DNA from: QHXM01 sp032160165
GTDB lineage: Bacteria > Acidobacteriota > Blastocatellia > Pyrinomonadales > Pyrinomonadaceae
DNA length: 64,000 nucleotides
Reading direction: 5' to 3'
Assembly: GCA_032160165.1 (NCBI GenBank)
Contig: JAVHWA010000031.1
Coordinates: 1 to 64,000 of the forward strand
Shown here: positions 53,423 through 61,616 of the stretch, piece by piece
Layout of the letters: every line of letters begins with the position of its first letter
Position numbering within the stretch: position 1 is the first letter of the stretch
Notes under the pieces: generated by a model
What the model was told of the DNA's origin: nothing
Database searches by the model: none
Seen by the model: the letters and a program-made list of their open reading frames with translations, nothing else
Made by a program: the position numbers and the translations under genes

Positions 53423-54307
53423 TTAAAAGTAAAAGTGGTTGCTCTGATGACACCTCGTACAATCCCCGAACCTCTCTGTGCCGAATGCTCTTTTATTGTT
53501 GTGACAAGTCGCGCAGCTTCGAGCACCGGCCGAAGCGTGATGCATCAACGGCTGTGGCGCCGTGACCTGCGCGGAACGATTCGCACCGGGTCTGATGCTG
53601 TGACACTCAATACAGCTCACCGCATGTAGCTTGTGTCGTGCATGACTGAAACTCACTTTATAAGCGCTGGCCCACGTGCTGGTGCGCGCAGGGCTGCCTG
53701 GGGTGTGGCACGTTGCGCAAGAGGAGATGTCGCTTCCACCCGAACTTTTCGTCCCCGGCGTATGGCATTGATAGCAAGTAGCATGGGCGCTGGATCCGGA
53801 AGGGATCGAGAGCGCTACGCCGCGTCTCACCGGCTGATGGCAGGTGGCGCATGCTGCCTGGGCTGATCCTGTCGTGTGGCGCGCGTGATCGAACCTCATA
53901 GCAAAACTCTTGAGCTGCGGAAATGCTTTTACTGTCCCGGCCCCCGCGTCGCTGTGACAGATCGTGCAGATGGGACTGCTCGGGTCTGTAAACCTTTGTG
54001 TATGGCATCCGGCGCAGGGCGTATGACCGGGAAGGCTGGGCCGCGTCGAGCTGTTTTCGCGACGATGGCAGATAAGGCACGGAAGTGCAGCGTGTGTTGC
54101 TGTGTGGGAGAAGGTGGAGAAATCTCCACTTGCTTCGCGCGTGTCGGGTGATAGAGCCGAGACTTTCGCGCCGGGAACAATCATGAAAATGGAAACGAGC
54201 ATCACGAGTAAAATCAGAGGCAGCGCGATCCCTTTAAGACGCTCACGAGGCGCAGGGTCATTCGCGGCACTTATGACTTGCCTTTGCATATCTGACGTAC
54301 GGTTCAC
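53423..54307 (-). CDS. Membrane-anchored nonahaem c-type cytochrome
   Basis: 294 residues, N-terminal hydrophobic helix (LPLILLVMLVSIFMIVPG) that could be an anchor or signal, and nine CXXCH sites: CLICH, CAGCH, CTICH, CATCH, CYQCH, CATCH, CIECH, CATCH and CTRCH. It starts (GTG 54307) 6 bp after the stop of the next multihaem gene, so they are co-transcribed. An ATG at 54289 is an alternative start. Its place in the electron-transfer chain is unknown; it may transfer electrons in the periplasm. Confidence 0.87.
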   Translation of the reverse strand: MNRTSDMQRQVISAANDPAPRERLKGIALPLILLVMLVSIFMIVPGAKVSALSPDTREASGDFSTFSHTATHAALPCLICHRRENSSTRPSLPGHTPCAGCHTQRFTDPSSPICTICHSDAGAGTVKAFPQLKSFAMRFDHARHTTGSAQAACATCHQPVRRGVALSIPSGSSAHATCYQCHTPGTKSSGGSDISSCATCHTPGSPARTSTWASAYKVSFSHARHKLHAVSCIECHSIRPGANRSAQVTAPQPLMHHASAGARSCATCHNNKRAFGTERFGDCTRCHQSNHFYF

Positions 54308-54313
54308 ATCAAC

Positions 54314-55546
54314 TTACTTTGAATTGATTTGCCGGGGCTTCGGTAAGGCCTTTAGATGACTCTCCGGAATCGGCGCGTTACCAAATGCGATGTGGCACTT
54401 CGCACATTGAAAAGTTGGCTCGGCATTTCTCTTCTCAATCTCAAAATTTAGGGCCCCTTCATCGGCGCTCTCTCCGATATGGCAGGTATCGCATGCGGCT
54501 ATGGGAACTTTGAGGGTGGCGGCGTCCAGAGTATTCATCACCGAAACCTTGTGGCAGGCCGTGCAGCTTTGGTCCTGGTGCATCTCGTTCTCGTGCCGGA
54601 ACGTTCCTGAGGAATGCCGCCGGCGCCAGCTGCTCAGAATGTTGCCGTCGGTGACTGCCATAGCCACGACGAGCTTAGGCTCGAAATCTACGTGGACGGG
54701 TTGGGGTGGCTGCTGAAGTTTGTGGCACGCAGCACACTCGTTCGATGTAGGTTTGACGTCTCCTTCCGATGCGTGACATGTAAAGCAGGTCGCGTGTTTT
54801 GGAGTAGTTTTGAATGTTCCCTTCCGTAACCAGAACACGTTCTCGGGCAGGGTCTTCGGACGTGCGGACACGTATTCTTCACTGGCTTTACCTTGCGGCT
54901 GATAGGTCTGATGACAGAAAGCGCAGCTTTTATCGACGTCCTCGGATGGCTTATCCTGGGTAAATGACGCGCGCTGATATTTGAAGCTTTCGTTCCATCC
55001 GTTCGGCGTGTTATTTCTCCCGACCAATTCAATGTGCGTAGAATGGGTGAACTGGATGCGAAACTCAGAAACGAAATCCGGCCCTCGCTTGGAACTGTTA
55101 AAGATCTCGGGAGGATTGGGGAACGGGTGTCGTTCTGTATATCGGGGAGTGACTGCGACATGGCAGACCGAGCAGATGCGAGGCGCGGGTCTTTCTCGAG
55201 CGAAGAATTGTTGGTTATGGCATCCGAGACAGGATGAGTGTTCCGGATACTCGGTGATATCAGCAAACGCGTCCTTCCCTTTTCGAACCTCTTTCCAATT
55301 TGCAGATGGAAACCGATGACACGAGCTGCACTCTCGCTGATGTGGCTGTGTCCGGTGAGAGAACTTCGTGTAGTCGATGCGAGGCTTTTTGCCGGCGCGT
55401 CCGACTCCAGGACGTGAACTGGTTTTGCCGCGGCCCTGCTGCGCAGGCTCAAAGCTCCGTGGAGTGGATGTCGAGCCCGCTCGCGGGTACATAGCGGTCA
55501 GCCATGCACACAGCAAAATTGCCGACGCTGCAGCGCTGTATCTCAT
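54314..55546 (-). CDS. Exported nonahaem c-type cytochrome
   Basis: About 410 residues from ATG 55546 with a signal peptide (SAAASAILLCAWLTAMYPRAG). Nine CXXCH sites: CSSCH, CLGCH, CSVCH, CAFCH, CFTCH, CAACH, CTACH, CDTCH and CAKCH. Between them are wider linkers than in the shorter nonahaem protein. It is 153 bp downstream of the porin gene on the same strand and may be the periplasmic or extracellular partner of the conduit, but I see no lipobox or other surface anchor. Confidence 0.85.
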   Translation of the reverse strand: MRYSAAASAILLCAWLTAMYPRAGSTSTPRSFEPAQQGRGKTSSRPGVGRAGKKPRIDYTKFSHRTQPHQRECSSCHRFPSANWKEVRKGKDAFADITEYPEHSSCLGCHNQQFFARERPAPRICSVCHVAVTPRYTERHPFPNPPEIFNSSKRGPDFVSEFRIQFTHSTHIELVGRNNTPNGWNESFKYQRASFTQDKPSEDVDKSCAFCHQTYQPQGKASEEYVSARPKTLPENVFWLRKGTFKTTPKHATCFTCHASEGDVKPTSNECAACHKLQQPPQPVHVDFEPKLVVAMAVTDGNILSSWRRRHSSGTFRHENEMHQDQSCTACHKVSVMNTLDAATLKVPIAACDTCHIGESADEGALNFEIEKRNAEPTFQCAKCHIAFGNAPIPESHLKALPKPRQINSK

Positions 55547-55699
55547 CGTTCCATCTGCCGGGCAGCGCCGGGCACCTAATCTCACGCTCGGTAGTCTTGC
55601 GCCACAACACTTCGAAGCGAACTAGCGCACTTGAGAAATGAGGCTGCAAGGGACTCTGATCTCCTTAGCAGCCTCGTCCAAAGAAAGCGCAACCCCTGC

Positions 55700-57892
55700 T
55701 TATCCTTTACCGCGGCCGAAGTAGAGCCGCAGCGAGGTGTATGGCAGGTGCGCGTGGTAATTCTGCGGATTGTTGGGTCCTACGAGAGGACTTTCACGGT
55801 AGTTGTAATACTGATAACCGAAATTCCAATCGAGCCGTCGGTTCAGCCGGATCGCCAGACGAGCTTCGGGCGATTGATAGCTCATCGGGTACGAGGTGAT
55901 CAGAAATCCAGGCGTCCCTGTCGGGTCTGTCAGCCGATCTCCCTGTCCCACGTCCTTGTTGATTCGATAGGCGGCATAGAGCGTTACGCGCGGGAGAAGC
56001 TGGGCCACAGCGTCGAGATAGAAGAAGTGGTTCCTCATGAAGTAAAGGCTATGGCCCTCCGGATGCCTGACGCTGTTGAAGTAATAGTCAACTACTGCAT
56101 CACTGTTTTGCCAGTTATGGGTATAGCCTGCGCTAAGCGAAAGTTTTGGAGAGGCGGTCCAGTTAACCGACGAGCTGAAGACTCGTGACTTTATATCGAC
56201 ACCGAAATCGGCGAGTGAAACTCCACCGATTTCCGACGGGTTAGCGTTGTTTCTCGTAATGACCGAGAAATTGAACGACAGGGTCCGGGTCGGCGCGTAA
56301 CGACTCCGCGCGCGAAAGTTTGTGTAGTTATAGTTCCCAATGCGGGTGAAGACGTTGTCTGCCGTCCCGTGCTCGGCGTCGACGTAGATCGTCCAGGCCT
56401 TAATCGGCCGCGCCTTGAGGCCTCCGAAGACGACGTTTGTGTGATTGTCTTCGGTGAAGGACTCCGGCGCCACAAGCGGGGCCCCGTTATTGGCCAGATT
56501 GACGCCACTCGCGAATTCCTCGATCCGCCGGGTGCCGTATCGATAACCGAAATGCGCCGCGTAGCGTTCGTTAAACTGGTAGTCGAGTTCGACCGTGTTC
56601 TGAAGCTTGCGATACTTCGTGAGTTTGTAGTTGGTACCTTCCGGCAGCAGCGTGATCGCGCCGGTCCCGTTGCTGCGCGTCATTGAAAAGACGCCCCGAT
56701 AGAGGTCGCCGCCGTTGATCTGGAACGTCTCAACCCGGAATGTGTTTGAGAGTTTCAGTTTATCGGTTGCAAAGTAAGTTAAGCCAAGGTCGCCAAGAGT
56801 GTTGGGCCGCTTGGCGTCTCCAGTGAAGTTGAATTGGCCGAGGGTCAGGATGTTCGGCGGATTGATGGCACCGGCAATATTGGTGATTCTGGTATTGAAG
56901 TTTATGCCCGTCACCGATTCGACCCAGTTAACATTTGTGGTCGAGCTGCTGTAAATAATGCGGCCCGTGATATCTACCTTCCTGGCAAGGAAGGTGTGCA
57001 GGCTAAACCTGGTGTAGTTGACCTTTCCGCTTACTGGCTCGTCGCGCACGATGCTCGTCAGAAATGCGTTGCTCGCGACCGGGTTGACCCCAAGATTTAT
57101 TCCCGTCTGATCAATGAAACTGTCATCTTTGAAACGGCGGAATCCCTGCAGGAACGAGAAGTCTACTGGACCAAGTTTCCAGTCGGCTCCGATACGGAAA
57201 TCGTTCGAGCTCGATTTCGCCTGCGACAGAAACATGAAGTCGTCGCCGCCGTAGTGCCAGGTGGTGAACACCGGACCGCTGTAGCGAGACGGCGAGAAGC
57301 CGACATTGAATTTGAGGCGTTGATTCTTTGGCAGTATGGTCAGGTCGAAATCTCCTAACTGCTGCCGGGTATCGGAACTGTGCTGACCCGTTACAGGGTC
57401 TGGGGGGCGAGTCGAAAAGTTCGGATTCGCAAAGTTGTTAAGTACTCTGAAGTACTTGAACCGCCGGTAAGTTCCCTCGAAACGATACCATTTCGATTTT
57501 TCCGCGCTGATACGGAAATTCCCATAGGGGTCGGCGCCCCATTCGGACGAAGTCACGAGCAGAGTATCGAAGAGCACACCCTGACCCTCTTTCGCCCGCA
57601 TGAGAAAACTTGAATCGAAGACACGTGGGCCCGCCTTGTAGTTCAGGTCGCTCTGATACTTGTTAAAGTTGCCGCCCACACTTAGTCCGCGATAACCAAA
57701 CTCCATGCTGGAGTTGATCGTATAACCGCCTGCGTCGTCTCCGATCGCTTCGGTAGAGGTTGTGGGCTTCACGTCGACGGTTTTCGTCGGGCTTGGTGAT
57801 GGCTGCTGCGCGCTGACGCGTTGTAAAGCGAGCGTCAATCCCATCACCACCGCCGACAACACGCACAGGGTCTTTGTAACCTTGCTACTCAT
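55700..57892 (-). CDS. MtrB/PioB-like outer membrane porin
   Basis: 730 residues, signal peptide (LCVLSAVVMGLTLALQRVSAQ), then a long alternating barrel with many aromatic/glycine strands (NFRISAEKSKWYRFEGTYRRFKYF, KLSLSAGYTHNW, RLDWNFGYQYYNYRE) and a C-terminal strand LPYTSLRLYFGRGKG. Length and character match MtrB/PioB barrels, which enclose a decahaem cytochrome. It is encoded 60 bp after the decahaem cytochrome gene, as in mtrAB and pioAB. The identity rests on size, barrel pattern and neighbour, not on a motif, so I leave out a symbol. Confidence 0.82.
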   Translation of the reverse strand: MSSKVTKTLCVLSAVVMGLTLALQRVSAQQPSPSPTKTVDVKPTTSTEAIGDDAGGYTINSSMEFGYRGLSVGGNFNKYQSDLNYKAGPRVFDSSFLMRAKEGQGVLFDTLLVTSSEWGADPYGNFRISAEKSKWYRFEGTYRRFKYFRVLNNFANPNFSTRPPDPVTGQHSSDTRQQLGDFDLTILPKNQRLKFNVGFSPSRYSGPVFTTWHYGGDDFMFLSQAKSSSNDFRIGADWKLGPVDFSFLQGFRRFKDDSFIDQTGINLGVNPVASNAFLTSIVRDEPVSGKVNYTRFSLHTFLARKVDITGRIIYSSSTTNVNWVESVTGINFNTRITNIAGAINPPNILTLGQFNFTGDAKRPNTLGDLGLTYFATDKLKLSNTFRVETFQINGGDLYRGVFSMTRSNGTGAITLLPEGTNYKLTKYRKLQNTVELDYQFNERYAAHFGYRYGTRRIEEFASGVNLANNGAPLVAPESFTEDNHTNVVFGGLKARPIKAWTIYVDAEHGTADNVFTRIGNYNYTNFRARSRYAPTRTLSFNFSVITRNNANPSEIGGVSLADFGVDIKSRVFSSSVNWTASPKLSLSAGYTHNWQNSDAVVDYYFNSVRHPEGHSLYFMRNHFFYLDAVAQLLPRVTLYAAYRINKDVGQGDRLTDPTGTPGFLITSYPMSYQSPEARLAIRLNRRLDWNFGYQYYNYRESPLVGPNNPQNYHAHLPYTSLRLYFGRGKG

Positions 57893-57952
57893 GATTTCAA
57901 TCCTGGGGGCCTACCAAATGTTAAGCCCGATTCCGGTTCCCGTGCCGCCACC

Positions 57953-58984
57953 TCATCTCATGAAGACGGGACTTGTATGAGATCCGTGAATCTTGACGTG
58001 ACAAGACGTACAGTTCGCGTACTGCGCATTTAGATTGTGCTGTGGGCCAGACGGCTCTAGCGCACCAACGCCATGATCCACGGTGTGACACTCAAGGCAG
58101 AGTTGTGCGACGGCACTTGTTCTCAACAGCCTGGGATTGCTTGAGCCATGCGGTGTGTGGCAAGACGAGCAGCCCTCAGTCTTGACCGGAGCGTGCTCAA
58201 AGACGAACGGCCCCTGCTTGTCCGAATGGCATTTGATGCAGGCCGCGTCCGCTCCCGTCGCCAGGCGCGTCTGCTTCGTCTCAAAGCCGCCGTGCGGATT
58301 GTGACAATCCGAGCACTTCATGGCGCCTTCAAGTACTTTGTGATGGAAGGGCTGGTTGAACTGGTGCTTAACCTCGACGTGGCAGCTCAAGCAAAGCTGG
58401 GGTTCACCCAGCTTCAACATTCGGACGGTTGAGAACCCGGGCTTTTCCGAGTTGGCGGGTGAAACGAAAACGTTTGAGCTTGCCAGGTTGGCGCCCGCGG
58501 GAGCACCGTGCGCCGAGTGACAGTCCGCACAGCCGACGTCATTGCGCCAGTGTTCCCCGCGCCGGAAATTGTTGTGTTCCTCTTTGCCGGAGTGACATCC
58601 GAGGCAAGTCTCAGAAGTAGCTTTCGCCGACTTGTTCTTGAATGAGATGATCTTGAGCGGATCGCCCTCTTCAGAATGTGCCTTGCCTGGACCGTGACAC
58701 TGCTCGCAACCCACCACTTTGCCCTTCCAGCTTGATAGGGTCTCGAGTTTCGCGTGGGCTGTGTGCGAATAATCCTTGAACTGATCCTCGTGGCAGACTT
58801 TACACGTTTCGGTCCCGACGTAGTTGTCGTCCTTGACCTTCACCGTCGTCGACGTCGGAGCAGATTTCTGTAGACCTCCGACGGGAAGTCCACCCTGGGA
58901 CTGAGAGGTCGAGGTTACCCATACCAATAGGCCCAGGACGCAGCCGCAGATGAGGACAACCTTGGTAGCTCTTAACGGATTCAT
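57953..58984 (-). CDS. MtrA/DmsE-like decahaem c-type cytochrome
   Basis: 343 residues with a signal peptide (VVLICGCVLGLLVWVTSTSQS), then ten CXXCH sites: CKVCH, CEQCH, CLGCH, CADCH, CLSCH, CSDCH, CIKCH, CSSCH, CLECH and CTSCH. Size and haem number match the DmsE/MtrA/PioA family, which forms the wire inside the MtrB-type barrel. GGAGGCGG precedes the ATG. It is followed by the porin gene and two nonahaem genes, probably as one operon, with a palindromic CRP/FNR-like site upstream (59084-59098). Confidence 0.9.
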   Translation of the reverse strand: MNPLRATKVVLICGCVLGLLVWVTSTSQSQGGLPVGGLQKSAPTSTTVKVKDDNYVGTETCKVCHEDQFKDYSHTAHAKLETLSSWKGKVVGCEQCHGPGKAHSEEGDPLKIISFKNKSAKATSETCLGCHSGKEEHNNFRRGEHWRNDVGCADCHSAHGAPAGANLASSNVFVSPANSEKPGFSTVRMLKLGEPQLCLSCHVEVKHQFNQPFHHKVLEGAMKCSDCHNPHGGFETKQTRLATGADAACIKCHSDKQGPFVFEHAPVKTEGCSSCHTPHGSSNPRLLRTSAVAQLCLECHTVDHGVGALEPSGPQHNLNAQYANCTSCHVKIHGSHTSPVFMR

Positions 58985-59350
58985 TGCGTCCGCCTCCGTG
59001 GGCGTTTACCACCATGAAACAAAACCGCTTCAACGATAGCTAGCGGCAGCTATCAGTGCTTATTCGGGACCTGTTAATCAGGTTGTGATTTAATCACACC
59101 ACAGGAAATCGATCTGTGCGTGAACACACATAGCGGAAAACGCTCCGACGTCGTCCATCGTAGAAGCTCGTCGGTCATCGATATCATTAAGCTTTTGGGG
59201 ACAAGCCCGATTCCCGAAACAAATAAAACACCTATGGAATTCCTGGCGGCAAACTATTAATGAGCTGATTTCCGGGTACTGGGTCACTTTCGGTCAGAGC
59301 TTCGTCAAGCTTGTCAGGTATCGGAAGGGGTCGGTCGTCACGTGGTCAAC
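58985..59350. other. Promoter region of the decahaem-porin operon
   Basis: 366 bp with no gene. It contains the palindrome at 59084-59098. Several GC-N10-CC matches to sigma-54 spacing occur but none has good flanking bases. The double universal stress protein gene ends at its right side, reading towards it on the same strand. Confidence 0.5.
59084..59098. promoter_or_regulatory. CRP/FNR-type palindrome
   Basis: TGTGAT-TTA-ATCACA, with six-base perfect arms. The arms look like those of CRP/FNR-family sites, with slightly shorter spacing than the classic E. coli CRP site. It is 100 bp upstream of the decahaem cytochrome start codon, a normal place for an activator site. The regulator is not in the window. 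Confidence 0.5.
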
Positions 59351-60277
59351 CTATTCACTCAGCTCGTTTGTCATCAGTGTTGGTTTGAGGGGATGTGCGA
59401 CCAGCACGGGGCATGGCGCCTGTCTCAGCACTCGATCGACGTTGGAGCCGAACAGCCCTTCCACGCTAAAATTCTTGCCATTGGCCCCCATGCAAAGGAG
59501 ATCGATGTGCTCCTCCTTTGCGTAAGACAGGATCTCCTGATAAGGCCTACCCCAGCGAACCGCGTGCTGGATGTTGCGCCACAAGTAAGGCTCAGCCGTT
59601 ACCGCCTTTTGCAGTCTGCGCGCGGCCTGATGATAGACTCCTTCCACACTGCCGGAACCCCAGGCGATCTCGGGCCCGTCCTGGGCCGGTTTAGGGAGTA
59701 CGTGTAGCAGATGTAGTTCGCCCTGATACTCCTCCGCCAGTGATAGAGCTAGCGAGAGCGCTCGTTCGGCATCGTCGGAGAAATCGTAAGCCACCAGTAT
59801 TTTTTTCAGGTCGACCTCTCCGCTTCGCAGACCCACCCATTCGCGTTCCTGCGAATGAGTCACCAGGACAGGACACGGCGCGATACGGCACACAGTTTCG
59901 GCGGTCGATCCGAGCAGCGCCGCGCGATGGGGCCGACGGCGCGAACGCATCACGATCAGATCAACTCCTCGTTCGGCCGCAGCAGACGCGATGGCCTCCG
60001 CCGGGTCGCCGCCGCCTTCGATCACCAAACCTTCCCAATCAATGCTTGCTAAGTCGACGTCACCGCGATGCTTGAGAATCAAGTTGGTAAACAGGCTACG
60101 CATGTTCTCCACCTTCACGGGAAAAGAAGCTGCGTCTGTTGTGTAAACGCTCTCGGCGGAGTAACAAAGGTGAAGCTTCGCGTCATAGGTGCGAGCGAGG
60201 GCCAACGCATAGCGCAGCGCCTCGGCCGAAGGCTCCGACAAATCCGTAGGGCACAGAATGTTTCTGATCCTTAACAT
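59351..60277 (-). CDS. Tandem-domain universal stress protein
   Basis: 308 residues with two Usp domains. The first has ILCPTDLSEPSAEALRYALALA and VDLIVMRSRRRPHRAALLGSTAETVCRIAPCPVLV; the second has ILVAYDFSDDAERALSLALSLA and IDLLCMGANGKNFSVEGLFGSNVDRVLRQAPCPVLV. The GxxG(9)GS ATP-binding motif is recognisable in the second and worn in the first. AAGGGG precedes the ATG and the PPOX gene ends 2 bp upstream, so the two are co-transcribed. The cytoplasmic role is stress or energy-state sensing. Confidence 0.9.
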   Translation of the reverse strand: MLRIRNILCPTDLSEPSAEALRYALALARTYDAKLHLCYSAESVYTTDAASFPVKVENMRSLFTNLILKHRGDVDLASIDWEGLVIEGGGDPAEAIASAAAERGVDLIVMRSRRRPHRAALLGSTAETVCRIAPCPVLVTHSQEREWVGLRSGEVDLKKILVAYDFSDDAERALSLALSLAEEYQGELHLLHVLPKPAQDGPEIAWGSGSVEGVYHQAARRLQKAVTAEPYLWRNIQHAVRWGRPYQEILSYAKEEHIDLLCMGANGKNFSVEGLFGSNVDRVLRQAPCPVLVAHPLKPTLMTNELSE

Positions 60278-60279
60278 CG

Positions 60280-60705
60280 CTAGTCCCCTTCACTGATGCC
60301 TGTCAGCTTGTCGACGCGTATGCGAAAGACGATTGGGGCCGGCGCTCCTGCGTCTTCTGCGATGAAAGATTCGACCGGAGTGAGTCGTGAAAATCGGGAT
60401 AGCAGGCGATTGAGCGCGTCGGAGCGTTCCTGCCGGTTAGTAATCTCTTCATAAGAACCGAATGCCAGCACGCTTTTCCAGTTCCATTCGTCTTGTATTT
60501 TATCTACCTGCAAACAGACGCGCGGATGCGAGCGCATGGCGTCGATTTTCTGTCCAGGCAGAGAGTGCGAGTAGGCGCACTCGCCATCGAATACGTAATT
60601 GACCGGGACCACGTAAGGATCGTGATCGGCGATACATCCCAGTCGTCCCATACGCTCTCGGCGCAAAAGGTCCTGCGATTGGGTCTGGTCGAGCTGTTTT
60701 ATCAT
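60280..60705 (-). CDS. Pyridoxamine-5'-phosphate-oxidase-fold flavoprotein
   Basis: 141 residues with ERMGRLGCIADHDPYVVPVNYVFD and GQKIDAMRSHPRVCLQVDKI, then SVLAFGSYEEI. This is the small split-barrel flavin-binding fold (PPOX, flavin-nucleotide-binding) seen in many stress genes. It lies between two universal stress protein genes (39 bp and 2 bp), in one operon. The reaction is not known; F420- or FMN-dependent redox or haem-related roles occur in the family. Confidence 0.83.
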   Translation of the reverse strand: MIKQLDQTQSQDLLRRERMGRLGCIADHDPYVVPVNYVFDGECAYSHSLPGQKIDAMRSHPRVCLQVDKIQDEWNWKSVLAFGSYEEITNRQERSDALNRLLSRFSRLTPVESFIAEDAGAPAPIVFRIRVDKLTGISEGD

Positions 60706-60744
60706 TATCTTTCCTGTCTGGAGTTAAATGCTGAAAGCGGCCGC

Positions 60745-61194
60745 CTACCTTTCGCGGACTATCTCGACTGAGCATTCAGCATGCATAGAAACTGCCTGCG
60801 AGACTGAACCAAGGAGCATTCGCTCCCAACTGCGATATCCATGCGAGCCGACAACGATCAGGTCCGCGCCCCACCTTTCAGCCTCTTCGACGATGATGCG
60901 CTTGGGCGAACCTGTCAAAATATACTTGGTGATATTTAGCTGGCTGTGGCCGTTCACTGTGCGGAGTTTCTCGGCCGCCTGGGAGAGCGTCTTCTCGGCG
61001 TCAGCGCGCTGGCCAATCTCTACCTGTGCCAAAGACTCGGCGGAAGGGATCCATGGCTCCGTCGTAACCGGAGCGACTGGTTCAATGACGGAAATGATCC
61101 GTAACTGGCTATCTGTGGGCCAGGGTCGCCGGGCGACCGCTTCTATAGCTGCCTCACTGCATCTCGAGCCATCCACCGCCAAGACTATTTTCAT
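60745..61194 (-). CDS. Universal stress protein
   Basis: 149 residues, one Usp domain: IVLAVDGSRCSEAAIEAVARRPW at the start, ADLIVVGSHGYRSWERMLLGSVSQAVSMHAECSVEIV at the end. The GxHG(9)GS(V/T) ATP-binding motif is intact, so ATP binding is likely. GGAG lies ahead of the ATG. It is the first gene of a usp-PPOX-usp operon and has a moderate sigma-54 promoter about 65 bases upstream (61260-61273). Confidence 0.92.
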   Translation of the reverse strand: MKIVLAVDGSRCSEAAIEAVARRPWPTDSQLRIISVIEPVAPVTTEPWIPSAESLAQVEIGQRADAEKTLSQAAEKLRTVNGHSQLNITKYILTGSPKRIIVEEAERWGADLIVVGSHGYRSWERMLLGSVSQAVSMHAECSVEIVRER

Positions 61195-61259
61195 CTCCGC
61201 ATTCTCCTATAGCTACGAATCGACAACTCCCAAAGAAGACATTCCCAACAACTTCAATA

Positions 61260-61273
61260 GCAATGTCCGTTCC
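61260..61273 (-). promoter_or_regulatory. Moderate sigma-54 promoter upstream of the usp operon
   Basis: On the minus strand GGAACGGACATTGC then T: GG and GC ten bases apart and a full TTGC at -12, but GGAACG in place of GGCACG at -24. The start would be near 61247, about 53 bases from the start codon. An 8 bp inverted repeat (TTCGCACT/AGTGCGAA) lies upstream at 61309-61343. Confidence 0.5.
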
Positions 61274-61308
61274 TTTGGAGGATTCGCTTTAAACGCGAAG
61301 CGGTTACG

Positions 61309-61343
61309 TTCGCACTGCGTACTTCTTCACAGCTAAGTGCGAA
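61309..61343. promoter_or_regulatory. Inverted repeat between divergent usp and GCS2/CBS genes
   Basis: TTCGCACT (61309-61316) and AGTGCGAA (61336-61343), with 19 bp between. It lies 36-70 bp upstream of the -24 of the usp promoter, a position where enhancer-binding proteins may bind. No second copy of this motif was seen near the other two sigma-54 promoters. Confidence 0.35.
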
Positions 61344-61616
61344 ATAATCCACGCTTTGGGGGACCAACGTTATCCATCAGCTGCGCAAGCGCCCTTTGTT
61401 GCAAGGAGACGCCTATTGATGAAAGGGAGGGACGAGAGGACTTCTGCCGACATCGACAACTGCTACGCACTCGAATGCGCGACGGAATAGTCTTGGCACA
61501 AGTATTGAAGGGTGGGTTAGGAACCCTGGGGTTCAGATGGTGTGGCGTGCCGTCAGAGGCGGGCAGAGTTACGGTTTCTCGGATTATTGGGCAGCTCTCG
61601 CTGCCGACGATTTATT

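Noticed and set aside
59058..59145. Several GC-N10-CC matches (sigma-54 spacing on the minus strand) upstream of the decahaem cytochrome
   Set aside because: GG-N10-GC is expected often by chance and none here has the flanking CACG or TTGC bases.
61496..61509. A TTGGCACA with TTGA spacing, similar to a sigma-54 promoter, upstream of the GCS2/CBS gene
   Set aside because: The -12 dinucleotide reads GA instead of GC. I treat this as a near miss and do not count it as a promoter, though it lies at a plausible distance.
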